From positions 3,658,001-3,722,000 of the forward strand of contig NZ_CP115483.1 of the NCBI RefSeq assembly GCF_027627455.1: a DNA stretch of 64,000 nt. Reading direction: 5' to 3'. The notes beneath the pieces were generated by a model that was not told where the DNA came from, did no database searches, and was given only the letters and a program-made list of their open reading frames with translations. The position numbers and the translations under genes were made by a program. Positions 27,143-36,836 of this stretch are shown here, one piece after another; position 1 is the stretch's first letter, and every line of letters begins with the position of its first letter. The DNA comes from Sphingobacterium sp. SYP-B4668 (GTDB lineage Bacteria; Bacteroidota; Bacteroidia; Sphingobacteriales; Sphingobacteriaceae).

Positions 27143-28600
27143 TTATTCAAAACAGGTTAATTTATACGTCTTCAATCCGTCACGACCAAACCACACAGCC
27201 AGGTGTGCTTCCTTCGCTACTTCGTCATAGTACCAATCAGCCCAAGCCCCGTAGCTCCAGCCACGATTTATATTGCTTGTAATATTCAGGTTGGGATGGG
27301 CCAAGGTCTGCAAATCGGCATTGAGCACAGCTGCAGCATGCCACCATGACGTACCACTTGTCACCAGTACATAGCTCTTCCCATTGATTACCAGTGCCGA
27401 TACAAAAGGAGATTTGCCCCCTATCCGTGCGGTGGAGAATCCTGTTCCTACCCACCAAGCCTGCAGGATATTCTGCCACAATCCTGGCATCACGGTAGTG
27501 GTCGATCCGGCAAATGTATTCAGGTATACCTTGTTGCTATTTGCCGTATTGGGTGTACCCTGCGTGTCACCGACCACATAACTCGGGCTGTCCGAATCAT
27601 TCATAGGCGCTATCATTTGAAAACCGGTACAATCTGTGCTCGAATATCCGGTCTCTAACGTCGAATAGGTCGAGGCCAACTGCCCATTAGATACCTTCAC
27701 CCGATAATGAGGCCCCTTCGCACCGCGCGGCGCCATTGCTGTTATCCAAGCATTGCCTGAAATATCTCCTGCTACCTGAAAATTACTCGAACCATCCGTA
27801 GTTGATGCCATATCTGCCCCAATTTTACCGATAGATTTCGGGGCATCCGTTGGCGTGGCCCAATAAAAGAATTCAGTTTCTCCATTTCTGACCACTGCCC
27901 CTACACATTTACCCTTATAGTCCGAAGAAATCATTTTTAGATCCTCAAGGGCTATTGTTCCGAGGTTAAAAGCAACAGAAGGATTTAAAGTCGTTTTATC
28001 CACTACTTTGATACCATATGGAGAATTGGCATCGCTGGCCACATATTGACGCGATAAAAGCACGATATGTGATCCACAATATGCATGGTACATACTCAGG
28101 TCGCCATATAGCTTCGAATCCGGTAGATTAAAGTTATTGTGCTCGCCAGGGTAGCCAAGCTGCACAAAGTTCTTTGCCGTCTTCACTTCTGCATAGCTAA
28201 ACCCTGCTCCATCTGGCAAATGATCGGACACGCCCCAGACGACGGTGTAGTCCCGCTTGGTCACCTTGTCTTCGGCTGTGACCGTGTACTTCACGCCACC
28301 TTCCTGCGCAAAATTCTGAGGTATAGCCGGGTCTGGAGATACCGTCGCCCCCTTCGCTAGGTAAAATGTAGGCACCGCAGCTGCCAGTACTTCCTCTGCA
28401 TCCAGATAAGGTGATACCTTGATTGTAATGGTATTGTCCTCATTTATTTTTCCTTTATAAAAAGCATCGTCTTTCCCGACCACCGAAAAGGAGGTTACGA
28501 TAGCAGGTTCGCTATTGAGGTCTTCTTCCTTACACCCGCCCAAACTCAACAGGAATGAAAAGAAAAGAATAGCGTACAATTTCATATTTAAAGTCTTCAT
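27143..28600 (-). CDS. DUF5018-like surface lipoprotein, probable glycan-binding protein
   Basis: 485-aa lipoprotein (signal ending LGGC). The N-terminal ~120 residues resemble the beta-sandwich repeat of SusE/F-like and DUF5018 proteins (IVTSFSVVGKDDAFYKGKIN ... YTVTAEDKVTKRDYTVVWG). The C-terminal ~350 residues are rich in aromatic and Gly residues with repeated strand patterns, compatible with a beta-propeller-like binding domain. No catalytic signature is recognised. Its place two genes after SusD fits a surface glycan-binding protein. Starts at MKTLNM (28600) or MKLYAIL (28585) are both possible. Confidence 0.75.
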   Translation of the reverse strand: MKTLNMKLYAILFFSFLLSLGGCKEEDLNSEPAIVTSFSVVGKDDAFYKGKINEDNTITIKVSPYLDAEEVLAAAVPTFYLAKGATVSPDPAIPQNFAQEGGVKYTVTAEDKVTKRDYTVVWGVSDHLPDGAGFSYAEVKTAKNFVQLGYPGEHNNFNLPDSKLYGDLSMYHAYCGSHIVLLSRQYVASDANSPYGIKVVDKTTLNPSVAFNLGTIALEDLKMISSDYKGKCVGAVVRNGETEFFYWATPTDAPKSIGKIGADMASTTDGSSNFQVAGDISGNAWITAMAPRGAKGPHYRVKVSNGQLASTYSTLETGYSSTDCTGFQMIAPMNDSDSPSYVVGDTQGTPNTANSNKVYLNTFAGSTTTVMPGLWQNILQAWWVGTGFSTARIGGKSPFVSALVINGKSYVLVTSGTSWWHAAAVLNADLQTLAHPNLNITSNINRGWSYGAWADWYYDEVAKEAHLAVWFGRDGLKTYKLTCFE

Positions 28601-28628
28601 AATCTATATATCAATAACTTAAGACATT

Positions 28629-29081
28629 CTATTCAAAATAACCCCTGACCCGATATTGGCGCTTCGTCCGCTCGCCCGATGTCACGGTAATAATCATTCC
28701 GTCTCCGGAGATATCATGCCTTCCAGATAAGGAAGGTGTGATGATTTCGTCATAGGTCACGGTAGCTCGCAGATATATCTTGCTCAGGTCGACATCATCT
28801 TGCAAAGTTGCCGAAATTGGGAAGAGAATCAATCCATAGCCTCCCTCGACATCTTCTTGTTTAAATCCTGCCTCCATCATCTCACCTGCTTTGTTGAATT
28901 CATAAATCTCTCCCCTGAATTCGCCTCCCGAGTGGGATGCCTTGCCAATCATCTGGGTAATCAAGTTGGAGTCATGCACGAAAATAAATTCCTCGTTCTC
29001 CTTTGCACAGCTGCCGAATACAAAAGCTATTAGCAGGCCGAGCAGCCATGGGTTCATTATATGTACTAATTTCATGTTCAA
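28629..29081 (-). CDS. Small surface lipoprotein next to SusD
   Basis: 150-aa lipoprotein with signal MNPWLLGLLIAFVFGSC. The remaining ~125 residues form one beta-rich domain (IYLRATVTYDEIITPSLSG, ITVTSGERTKRQYRVRGYF). The last 30 residues resemble the 'T..GERTKRQYRV' strand pair at the end of the first domain of the following DUF5018-like protein, so the two may share a fold. It sits directly after SusD (16-bp gap), the usual position for a surface glycan-binding protein. No catalytic motif. Confidence 0.7.
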   Translation of the reverse strand: MNMKLVHIMNPWLLGLLIAFVFGSCAKENEEFIFVHDSNLITQMIGKASHSGGEFRGEIYEFNKAGEMMEAGFKQEDVEGGYGLILFPISATLQDDVDLSKIYLRATVTYDEIITPSLSGRHDISGDGMIITVTSGERTKRQYRVRGYFE

Positions 29082-29097
29082 AATCTAAAATTTACAA

Positions 29098-30798
29098 TTA
29101 CCAATTCGGATTATTATCCGCTAAATTGTTGTTGGCAGTTTCGGCAGTTGGCAAGGAAAAATAATAGTACTTCGTCAAGAATATCCGTGGACTGCCCCCA
29201 TCTACAGCTACCGTCTCATAGGAGAGACTGCCATTAGCGGCCTTTGTAATCTTGGTACCATGTGCATTTTTCCCATTGATTACCGCTTCGGCCCGCTTCC
29301 AACGGCGTAAATCCCAATAGCGAAGTCCCTCACCCGCCAATTCAACCGCTCGCTCCTTACGTAGGTATTCCATAAAGACTTCCTTAGTGGGGGTGTCTGC
29401 AGGGGTGCGTGAAGGAAGCCCCACTCGATTGCGCACTTCATTGAGCGCATCCAAAGCTTGACTTCTGTAACCTCCGAAGTCCAATTCGGCATACGCTTCG
29501 GCTTTGTTCAACAAGACTTCGGCATAACGCAATACCGCATCATATTGCGAACTGCCTTGAGTCACAAAATCAGCATTTCCTTCTTGTAGATACTTGCGTA
29601 GATAGTATCCCGTACAGGTATGACCTGCCGTCGCACCCGCTTGCGTAAAGGCCTGAAAACCGTCCGCACCACCCACAAAAGTTTCGATCGTACGATTCTC
29701 CCATTTGGCACCGTTGTATAGAATTGTTGCGTGAAATCTTGGTTCTCTATCTGTATATGGGTCGGCATGGGTATTACCATAAGTGGTCCATGAGAAATTC
29801 GTTCCATCTTTAAATTCATACAAATCAGCCAGCTCAGCGGTAGGGACATGTTCAGCATATACGTCTGTCGAATGCACATCTTTATCCCCGAATGGACGAT
29901 TGTACTTATCGTAGTTGTGCATCACACTCCCACTTAAGAAATTGAGTTTAAACAAGATTTCTCCTGTATTGTCTTGCCCACCATCTACTTGAAAGACTTT
30001 ACTATAGTCGGCCGCCAAGCGCCCTCCCAGTTGTTTGACTTTTTCTGCCGCATCAACTGCGATTTGCCATTCCTTGGCATGTAAAGCCATACGAGAGAGC
30101 AAGCCATAGGCTGTTTTTTTGGTGGCTCTTCCCTCCCAGGCACTGGGCCATGATTCAGGAAGATGTTCGGCACTCCATTGCAACTCCTTCAATACATAGT
30201 CCCAACTTTCTGCCTCCGTAGCGCGAGCACGGTGTACATCAGATGCGTTGGCACCGTCATCTACTCCCCCTGAAGCTCCCGACACATCTGTACGGAGCAC
30301 CACACCCCCATATACCCGAATCAATCGGTAATACGAGAATGCCCGGCAAAGCCTCGCCTCAGCACGCCGGATATCACACCATTCTTCGCCAAACTTTGAG
30401 ACACCGTAGCGCTTGATATCATCCAATAGCACATTCGCTCGCCTTATGCGGTCACTATATACCGAAGACCAAGCATCCAGAGGGCCTGCACTGCCTACTA
30501 CAAAAGCACTTGATTGCAACAGCGCCTTGTTATATCCATGGCTATATTGGTCCCAAGAAGTGGATTTCATCAAATCCGAGTAACTGTCAAAATATTGGTT
30601 ACGGCTGTTGGCTACCTGTGATACATCGGTAAATGTCTTGTAGACCGCTGTTATATACATCTCCGCAGCACTCTCGGTACTCCATACCGCTAGGTCAGAC
30701 AGATTCTGTGTATTTTCTATCTCCAAAGCATCGTTGCATGCTTGCATCCCACATCCCATGAGGGCGATTGAAAATAGGGTTAAAATTCTCTTTTTCAT
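29098..30798 (-). CDS. SusD/RagB-family outer-membrane lipoprotein
   Basis: 566-aa surface lipoprotein, partner of the STN-SusC encoded 12 bp upstream. Signal MKKRILTLFSIALMGCGMQAC with the lipid Cys about 21. Family features are ARLCRAFSYYRLIRVYGGVV (about 150), KTAYGLLSRMALHAKEW (about 228), RYAEVLLNKAEAYAELDFGG (about 425) and YLRKERAVELAGEGLRYWDL followed by RRWKRAEAV (about 480). It binds the glycan at the cell surface and caps the transporter. Confidence 0.94.
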   Translation of the reverse strand: MKKRILTLFSIALMGCGMQACNDALEIENTQNLSDLAVWSTESAAEMYITAVYKTFTDVSQVANSRNQYFDSYSDLMKSTSWDQYSHGYNKALLQSSAFVVGSAGPLDAWSSVYSDRIRRANVLLDDIKRYGVSKFGEEWCDIRRAEARLCRAFSYYRLIRVYGGVVLRTDVSGASGGVDDGANASDVHRARATEAESWDYVLKELQWSAEHLPESWPSAWEGRATKKTAYGLLSRMALHAKEWQIAVDAAEKVKQLGGRLAADYSKVFQVDGGQDNTGEILFKLNFLSGSVMHNYDKYNRPFGDKDVHSTDVYAEHVPTAELADLYEFKDGTNFSWTTYGNTHADPYTDREPRFHATILYNGAKWENRTIETFVGGADGFQAFTQAGATAGHTCTGYYLRKYLQEGNADFVTQGSSQYDAVLRYAEVLLNKAEAYAELDFGGYRSQALDALNEVRNRVGLPSRTPADTPTKEVFMEYLRKERAVELAGEGLRYWDLRRWKRAEAVINGKNAHGTKITKAANGSLSYETVAVDGGSPRIFLTKYYYFSLPTAETANNNLADNNPNW

Positions 30799-30810
30799 TT
30801 GAGTGTCTCC

Positions 30811-33800
30811 TTAGAATGTTACGTTAAGACCGAAACTGTATGTTTTCTGCTGTGGATAATAACCATTACTCACCGACGGGCTTTCGGGATCCACATATTT
30901 AAAGTGACTAAAGGTCAATAGATTGGTACCTGCAATAAAGACATTCACTTTGCTGAACGGTGTCTTGCGTAAAAGGTTTGCCGGTACATCATATCCAATA
31001 TTGAGATTCTTCAGGCGCAAATACTCACCATTCACGACCCACCATGATGATTGCCAAGCATTATTTCCATTGGCCACCGTGGACAATCTAGGATAGCGGG
31101 CATCTGTATTATCTGGAGTCCATGCCTGCTCCACCAAATAGGCCGGAGCATTGCCATTTCCACTAAATGGAGCGGTATACATCGTAGAAGACATTACACC
31201 AGAATCGTATACCCCCGATAGTTCATAATCTACTCGGGAGGCACCTTGCCACAACATCGATAAGAAGAAGTTCTTGTAGGAAACATCCATGTTTAGCGCA
31301 AAGTTGATTTCGGGAACCTGTCCATAACCTGTCTTCACAAAATCAAACTCAGAGCTGATTAAGCCATCGCCATTCACATCCTCGTATTTCAGATCTCCCA
31401 CCCGCAAAAAACCTGACGGCGCAGCGGGGTAATTGTCGATTTCGGCTGCTGATTGGAATAATCCCACAGCACGTAGACCATATCTTGCTCCCATAGATTC
31501 GCCAATAGCTGCCCGATAATTAGGTCTATTGTCGGCAATAATTCGGGACAATACCCGATTCTGCGCAAAAGCAAAAGATCCTTTCAAAGCATAGTTCCAG
31601 TCCTTATTGAGTTGGTTAAAGTGCTTCAATACAACTTCGAATCCCTTGTTCTCCACTTTGCCCGAATTTTTGTATGCGGGATAGTAGCCTCCCAATGAAG
31701 GGGGGTAATTACCGCCCTGCGATTCCAGGATATCTTTTGTCAGTTTATAGAATACATCCACTTCGATGCCCAGTTTACGTCCCCAGAGGTCCACATCCAA
31801 TCCCATATTGTAATTGTCTGTGGTTGCCCATCTCAGGTTACGGTATAGATAGGGACTTATTGAATAGAATTGCGATATAGCCTCTCCTCCGAAGACCATG
31901 CTATTGCTGGCAAGCGCGAATAAAGAGTTGTGCTGGAAAGGGCTCACCGCATCATTTCCAGATCGACCATAGCTAGCACGCAATTTCAGGAGTTCGACCT
32001 GCGGTAGTGCCTTCGCAAAAAAGTCTTCCTTAGAGATCACCCATCCTACAGATGTCGACGGGAAGAATCCCCATTGATTGCCTGGTGCGAAAATATAGGA
32101 ACCGTCGTATCGAAATGCCGCTTCGGCCAAGTACTTACCGTCATAGCCGTAATTCATTCGACCTACATAAGAAGCTTGTCCTCCAGAATACACATGAGAG
32201 CCGGATACAGGTGTTGTCCCAAATGTCGAACCTAGAGATAGGTCCACCGGATTGTCGGTCACATATCCGCGCTTGGTACCGGTCATCGTATCAGAATAGC
32301 CTTTTTTGGTTTCAAACAAGAACATTGCCCCTACATAGTGCTTATTAAATTCGCGAAAGTAGTCAATCTGCGGACGCCACAAGTAAGTATCGCCCCAGGA
32401 TGCCGACTTGGAGAAGGTATTGTCCGGTGTAAAGCCACTCGCGCCCACAAGCCCTTCGTCGAGGCTGCTGTTTAGGCTGTACAACTCATAATATTTGCTG
32501 TAGGCCGCATCTGTCGTATTGCTATAATTGTAGGAGCCAAACATGGATATTCTCAAATTCTTCAACGCGTCAGACAACTCCGAAAAATCGTATTCCAGCT
32601 TGAAGTTGGTATCCATCACCCATCGGGTCTGCTTGATAAAGCCTGACTCGGTCAATGCAGCATAGCCATTGGAATTATAGAGCGATCCATTCCAAGCAGT
32701 CGGAAATCCATTGTATTCACTCTTGATAATAGGTATGGCCGTCATCGCCTGCCGAATGGGACTAAATTCTGTCTGATTACCAATAGCTGTTCCTGGCCAG
32801 TTTCTATCCGATCGCATGCCCGCCAAATTGGCCGTGAACTTTAGATTTTTAGCAACCTGTAGGTCCAAATTTGTTCGCACATTGTAACGCGTGAAATCCG
32901 TATTGATTAGGGTTCCTTCTTGGTCCATAATACCCAAACTGGCAAAGTATTTCGATTTCTCGGTACCTCCCGAAGCGGAGACATTGTGTTGTTGCATGGT
33001 ACCCGTCCGGAACACTTTGTCCAGCCAATCCGTTTGACCATAGATGCTATTAGGATCATTGCTGAGCACCTTGTTTTGTATGGCAGCATCCCACATTGGA
33101 GTGAGACCATCCATCTCTTTCGCCTTGTTGTTCCAATACATATACTCCGAAGCATTCAAAAAATCAGGCATGGCGGTATTTTGGGTGATGACCCGAGCGC
33201 CATCGTAAAATATTTTCGTGGCACCAGCGGAGCCTTTCTTTGTCGTGATCAGGATGACCCCATTCGCGCCCTGCACACCATATATAGCCGCTGCTGCGTC
33301 TTTCAACACAGATATGGACTCCACGTCATTGGGATTGATATAGTCTATTGGACGTGGCACGCCATCGACCAAAATCATGGGACCATTGCTGCCCGCGAAA
33401 GAATTAAGCCCACGTACATATAGTGCGGTACCGTCTTCTCCTGGTTTACCTGAGCTTTGGATACTTGTCAAACCAGGCAACTTGCCTGTCAACATATTCG
33501 ATACGTTTTGCATGGGTGCCCGTGTCAACTCCTTTGCAGTGACTTGCGACACAGCGCCTGTCATGTGCACACGCTTCTGTGTACCGTAGCCCACGACAAT
33601 GACCTCATCCAAATCGCTGACATCATTTTGCAAACGGACATTTATTACTGCCGATTGCCCAATACTGATTTCCTGCTTTTGAAACCCCAACATGGAAAAT
33701 ATTAAGGTCTGCCCCTCAGTGGCGTCTAATTGAAAATGTCCCTCCGCATCGGTAGTGGTGACGACATTGGTTCCGCGGACCACGACTGTTGCTCCGAGCA

Positions 33801-34245
33801 AGGGCTTGTTTTCTACATCCGTTACTTTCCCCGAGACCTGCCGCTGCAGCACATCCTCAACCGGAACTGTCATTGTAGTCGAGGGTCGTTTTTCTTTGAT
33901 GAGCACTGTATTTTTATCGACTTCAAAGTACAGGCTATTGGGGGTCAATACTTGGTCCAGTACCGTTTTGAAGTCGCTGTCTTGCACGTTCAACGTAAAA
34001 AGCTGACCTCGATTGATCGTGCGGCTGTTGTAAAGAAAGTCGTAGCCTGTCTGGCGCCGAATCTCGTCTAGCACTTTTCGTAAGGGTGCCTTTTTGACAT
34101 TGAGGCTTACCTTTTGGGCGAAGGTGCTCGCTTGCACATTCACCAGCGAAATCACCAACAGGAACATCATAATTTTCATTCTAAATACGAATCTAGAGAG
34201 GACACACCGCAGTGGACTGCGGGTTTCGCCGTAAAATTTATACAT
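30811..34245 (-). CDS. SusC-family TonB-dependent transporter with STN domain
   Basis: 1144-aa outer-membrane importer and signal transducer. Basic leader and signal peptide (about 1-43, ending ASTFAQ); STN domain about 45-115 (VSLNVKKAPLRKVLDEIRRQ ... LFTLNVQDSDFKTVLDQVL); carboxypeptidase-regulatory domain about 130-215; plug with DEVIVVGYGTQKRVHMTGAV, MILVDGVPRPIDYINPND and SVLKDAAAAIYGVQGANGV; then a barrel ending GLNVTF. The STN domain and the upstream sigma/FecR genes form a second independent trans-envelope signalling system in this window. Confidence 0.95.
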   Translation of the reverse strand: MYKFYGETRSPLRCVLSRFVFRMKIMMFLLVISLVNVQASTFAQKVSLNVKKAPLRKVLDEIRRQTGYDFLYNSRTINRGQLFTLNVQDSDFKTVLDQVLTPNSLYFEVDKNTVLIKEKRPSTTMTVPVEDVLQRQVSGKVTDVENKPLLGATVVVRGTNVVTTTDAEGHFQLDATEGQTLIFSMLGFQKQEISIGQSAVINVRLQNDVSDLDEVIVVGYGTQKRVHMTGAVSQVTAKELTRAPMQNVSNMLTGKLPGLTSIQSSGKPGEDGTALYVRGLNSFAGSNGPMILVDGVPRPIDYINPNDVESISVLKDAAAAIYGVQGANGVILITTKKGSAGATKIFYDGARVITQNTAMPDFLNASEYMYWNNKAKEMDGLTPMWDAAIQNKVLSNDPNSIYGQTDWLDKVFRTGTMQQHNVSASGGTEKSKYFASLGIMDQEGTLINTDFTRYNVRTNLDLQVAKNLKFTANLAGMRSDRNWPGTAIGNQTEFSPIRQAMTAIPIIKSEYNGFPTAWNGSLYNSNGYAALTESGFIKQTRWVMDTNFKLEYDFSELSDALKNLRISMFGSYNYSNTTDAAYSKYYELYSLNSSLDEGLVGASGFTPDNTFSKSASWGDTYLWRPQIDYFREFNKHYVGAMFLFETKKGYSDTMTGTKRGYVTDNPVDLSLGSTFGTTPVSGSHVYSGGQASYVGRMNYGYDGKYLAEAAFRYDGSYIFAPGNQWGFFPSTSVGWVISKEDFFAKALPQVELLKLRASYGRSGNDAVSPFQHNSLFALASNSMVFGGEAISQFYSISPYLYRNLRWATTDNYNMGLDVDLWGRKLGIEVDVFYKLTKDILESQGGNYPPSLGGYYPAYKNSGKVENKGFEVVLKHFNQLNKDWNYALKGSFAFAQNRVLSRIIADNRPNYRAAIGESMGARYGLRAVGLFQSAAEIDNYPAAPSGFLRVGDLKYEDVNGDGLISSEFDFVKTGYGQVPEINFALNMDVSYKNFFLSMLWQGASRVDYELSGVYDSGVMSSTMYTAPFSGNGNAPAYLVEQAWTPDNTDARYPRLSTVANGNNAWQSSWWVVNGEYLRLKNLNIGYDVPANLLRKTPFSKVNVFIAGTNLLTFSHFKYVDPESPSVSNGYYPQQKTYSFGLNVTF

Positions 34246-34356
34246 TTGTTAAATGTTTGGTAAATAATGGATTATTTGGATTAGTTTATTTTTTTTCCGA
34301 ACATACTTTGTCGGGAGTGTTGGTCGCACTTCCGACTCTTTGTCCTTTTATACTAT

Positions 34357-35532
34357 TTATTTCATAACCAGGACCTCCCCATCCTTTATCTTGAATTTAT
34401 AATTGGATATTTTTTCCAGCTGACCGAGTAGGTCCGAAAGCTTTTTGGTCCTTTGGAGTGCCCCCGTAAATAAATCAGGTGTTACTTCTTCCACTTGATA
34501 CCCCTTTATGTCGTACCAAGATGCAATCTGTTCCATCACACTGTGGATATCATCATCATCAAAGCGAAAATAGCCCGCCTTCCAGGCCAACTCATCATCC
34601 AAATTGACCAACCGACTATCGATGGTCCCGTTCTCCTTTGCAATGGCCTGTTGGCCGGGGACAAGAATAAGTTTCTTCAGATGGCTTGCCACTTGGACCG
34701 ACCCATTGAAGAGTGTGGTATACACCGCTTTTGCCCCTTCCATAGCCTTTACATTAAAATGTGTACCCAGCACCTTTATCTCTGAAGAAGCTGCTTTGAC
34801 GACAAATGGTCGCGTTCTTTCATGCGTGACTTCAAAGTACGCTTCTCCTGTTACCGTTATTTTTCGAAGATTAGTATCAAATCGAGAAGGATATTGTACT
34901 GTTGAACCGGAGTTGAGCCATACCCGTGTACCATCGGCCAATATCAGTTGGGCGGTCCCGCCTTTGGGATTGATAAAAGTTTTCATCTCGACAGGGCCCT
35001 CGCCTTCCAATACAGCAAAGACAATCTGATTCGCAGCATCTTTTTTAATGGTCACCCCTTGGCTATGCAGGATGTTATCATCAACCTTCAGCAGATCATA
35101 AGTAGTGCCATCTGCCAAGCTAATTCGAGCATTATTTTCATCCGATAAGAGGATGTCCTGCTGCTTTACAACAACTGTTGGCTCCTCCCAATCAACATAC
35201 TGGACGGCCCAAAACAAGCCAAAACCCAGTATAAGCAGGGCGGCTACTGCTGTAGCAAACCATTTGCGCCATGGAAAGACAGCAAATGGGGCGCCATCCA
35301 CCACATCTACAGTAAAGATTTCAGCTTTTAGCCTTGCGAGTCCTTTCTCCACTTCGAAATTCGGCACATCCTCCTCCAAGATGCCGCATGTATCGATAAG
35401 TCGATCAATTTCACGGTCTACGTGGGCTGGATCATCCGATGACAAAATATCCAAAAGCTCCTTCAATTCATCTTGCGCGATACTCCGGTTGGCATATCGC
35501 CACAATAAATACTTCAATCTATAATTAGCCAT
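34357..35532 (-). CDS. FecR-family anti-sigma factor
   Basis: 391-aa inner-membrane regulator of the second ECF sigma. Cytoplasmic part about 1-85, with a helical N-terminus (YLLWRYANRSIAQDELKEL). Membrane segment about 89-106 (FATAVAALLILGFGLFW). Periplasmic FecR domain about 190-285 (KGGTAQLILADGTRVWLNSG, VTGEAYFEVTHE, EIKVLGTHFNVKAMEG). DUF4974 domain about 315-391 (DIHSVMEQIASWYDIKGYQV). About 110 bp separate it from STN-SusC downstream and 240 bp from the sigma gene upstream. It relays the receptor state to the sigma factor. Confidence 0.94.
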   Translation of the reverse strand: MANYRLKYLLWRYANRSIAQDELKELLDILSSDDPAHVDREIDRLIDTCGILEEDVPNFEVEKGLARLKAEIFTVDVVDGAPFAVFPWRKWFATAVAALLILGFGLFWAVQYVDWEEPTVVVKQQDILLSDENNARISLADGTTYDLLKVDDNILHSQGVTIKKDAANQIVFAVLEGEGPVEMKTFINPKGGTAQLILADGTRVWLNSGSTVQYPSRFDTNLRKITVTGEAYFEVTHERTRPFVVKAASSEIKVLGTHFNVKAMEGAKAVYTTLFNGSVQVASHLKKLILVPGQQAIAKENGTIDSRLVNLDDELAWKAGYFRFDDDDIHSVMEQIASWYDIKGYQVEEVTPDLFTGALQRTKKLSDLLGQLEKISNYKFKIKDGEVLVMK

Positions 35533-35769
35533 GTCTGGTTACATTCAAGTGTTGACACAAGATTTTTCGACTTGTTGACTATAGAACACCACAAACCTAT
35601 ACATGAACTAGTCCATTACTATATTTTTTTAGTATCCACGCAGATACACCATTAAAACACTACCGGTCGACACGGCACAAATATTTACTAATCAATGGAA
35701 TACCCACCAATTGGATGATAAATATAAATATACAGATTAGCAAAGCTTAAAAGTAGCCATTTGATATCC

Positions 35770-36402
35770 CTAGAAGTGGACAGCTGGGGAGAGCGGGAGT
35801 GCAGAAGAATATATGGAATACGCCTCCCACACTGTTGGAAGAATCATATACAGGATTAGATCGTTGGAAGAGGTATACTGTCTAAAGCTTTTCAGTACTT
35901 GCACAATATGATTTCTAACGGTATTGGGTGAAATGCCCAATTGTTCGGCAATTTCTTGATGGGAGAAACCTCCAATACGGCTCAAGGTAAATATTTTCTG
36001 CTGCTGTGGTGGTAATTGTGCGACAAATCGGTCTATTTGATCGGCTAATTCCTTCGCTAAGATATGATCTTCAACCTCATTGTTGACATCCGAGATATTG
36101 GACCATAGCTGTTGAAAGCACGTATTCGATCGTTTGATACTTCTCAGCTTATTGAGGGAAGCTCTTTTGGTGAGCACATATAGATAAGACCATAGATTTT
36201 GTTCACGTTGCAATTTCATCCTATTCTCCCATAGTTTGATGAAGACCTCCTGTACTACATCATCACTCCAACCGTTATCTTGTAGCAGGAAGTAGGCTAC
36301 CTTATATACCTTCGGTGCAAAGCTTTTGTAGATGTGATCCAATGCACTTTCACTACCATCTATAAAATCGACCAGCATCAGGTTAGTAAAAACATCATCT
36401 TC
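35770..36402 (-). CDS. ECF (sigma-70 family) RNA polymerase sigma factor
   Basis: Region 2 is visible as DGSESALDHIYKSFAPKVYK ... DDVVQEVFIKLWENR, and region 4 as LPPQQQKIFTLSRIGGFSHQ followed by EIAEQLGISPNTVRNHIVQ. It activates the SusC/SusD locus downstream when released by FecR. The Met at 36402 (MEDDVFTNLM) is chosen over 36444: it begins the conserved part, and a TATATTTG -7 element at 36439-36432 would put the transcript start near 36425, inside the longer ORF. Confidence 0.92.
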   Translation of the reverse strand, partial: EDDVFTNLMLVDFIDGSESALDHIYKSFAPKVYKVAYFLLQDNGWSDDVVQEVFIKLWENRMKLQREQNLWSYLYVLTKRASLNKLRSIKRSNTCFQQLWSNISDVNNEVEDHILAKELADQIDRFVAQLPPQQQKIFTLSRIGGFSHQEIAEQLGISPNTVRNHIVQVLKSFRQYTSSNDLILYMILPTVWEAYSIYSSALPLSPAVHF

Positions 36403-36431
36403 CATATACGATTTAGGTTTAATGCGTGCTC

Positions 36432-36439
36432 CAAATATA
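36432..36439 (-). promoter_or_regulatory. Candidate -7 element for the second sigma gene
   Basis: TATATTTG on the minus strand, a full TAnnTTTG match, with the expected start about 22 nt before the chosen ATG at 36402. No TTTG at the -33 spacing was found. Confidence 0.35.
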
Positions 36440-36490
36440 AACAATTTATGCTAATCTGTGTCTTACCGCTCAGATGCGCCCTGCTAAAGT

Positions 36491-36616
36491 CTAGTCAAGT
36501 GTAGCACTCCGTCGATAGTCTTTCCGTAGCGCGTAGAAAAGAGCATCTTGGTCGCGCACTGATTTCGGACCCATATCGCATACAGCCATCACGGATTCTT
36601 CAAATACGAACTTCGA
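36491..36616 (-). pseudogene. Short coding-like remnant, unidentified
   Basis: Forty-one open codons between two stops on the minus strand read like the end of a protein (MAVCDMGPKSVRDQDALF then YALRKDYRRSATLD and a stop). An ATG at 36589 could start a 32-aa peptide, but no family is recognised and the upstream part is missing. It lies in the 390-bp gap upstream of the second sigma gene. This could be debris or chance; amino-acid composition is the only evidence. Confidence 0.25.
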
Positions 36617-36626
36617 TTAAAAAGCA

Positions 36627-36658
36627 TTTGTAAACAAATACAAATTTACCTAAGTTTA
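36627..36658 (+). promoter_or_regulatory. Candidate promoter upstream of the DUF1801 gene
   Basis: TTTG at 36627-36630, 20-bp spacer, TAAGTTTA at 36651-36658, close to the Bacteroidota consensus. The transcript would begin near 36665 and run through the inverted-repeat element before the gene at 36837, giving a leader of about 170 nt. Confidence 0.4.
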
Positions 36659-36659
36659 A

Positions 36660-36799
36660 GAGCCGGTTTAAATTGATATGACGAAAATTTTATACGCGAT
36701 TTTTGAGAGAGGTGCGCATCTACCTTAAAAACAACATAACGAAGTCGCAGCCAAAAAGAGACCTCGAGAACTTTACTTCGATGAATTTTAAACAGGCAC
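36660..36799. repeat. MITE-like intergenic element with imperfect terminal inverted repeats (~140 bp)
   Basis: The left end GAGCCGGTTTAAATTGAT (36660-36677) is mirrored, with a few mismatches and a one-base gap, by the right end, which reads AGTGCCTGTTTAAAATTCAT on the other strand (36799-36780). There is no ORF inside. The layout suggests a small non-autonomous mobile or REP-like element. Only one copy was noticed in this window. Confidence 0.4.
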
Positions 36800-36836
36800 T
36801 AACTAGTTTCAAACATTTTATACAAAGGAGCGCTTA

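Noticed and set aside
36678..36728. 16-codon leader peptide before DUF1801
   Set aside because: Lies within the inverted-repeat element and is too short to support.
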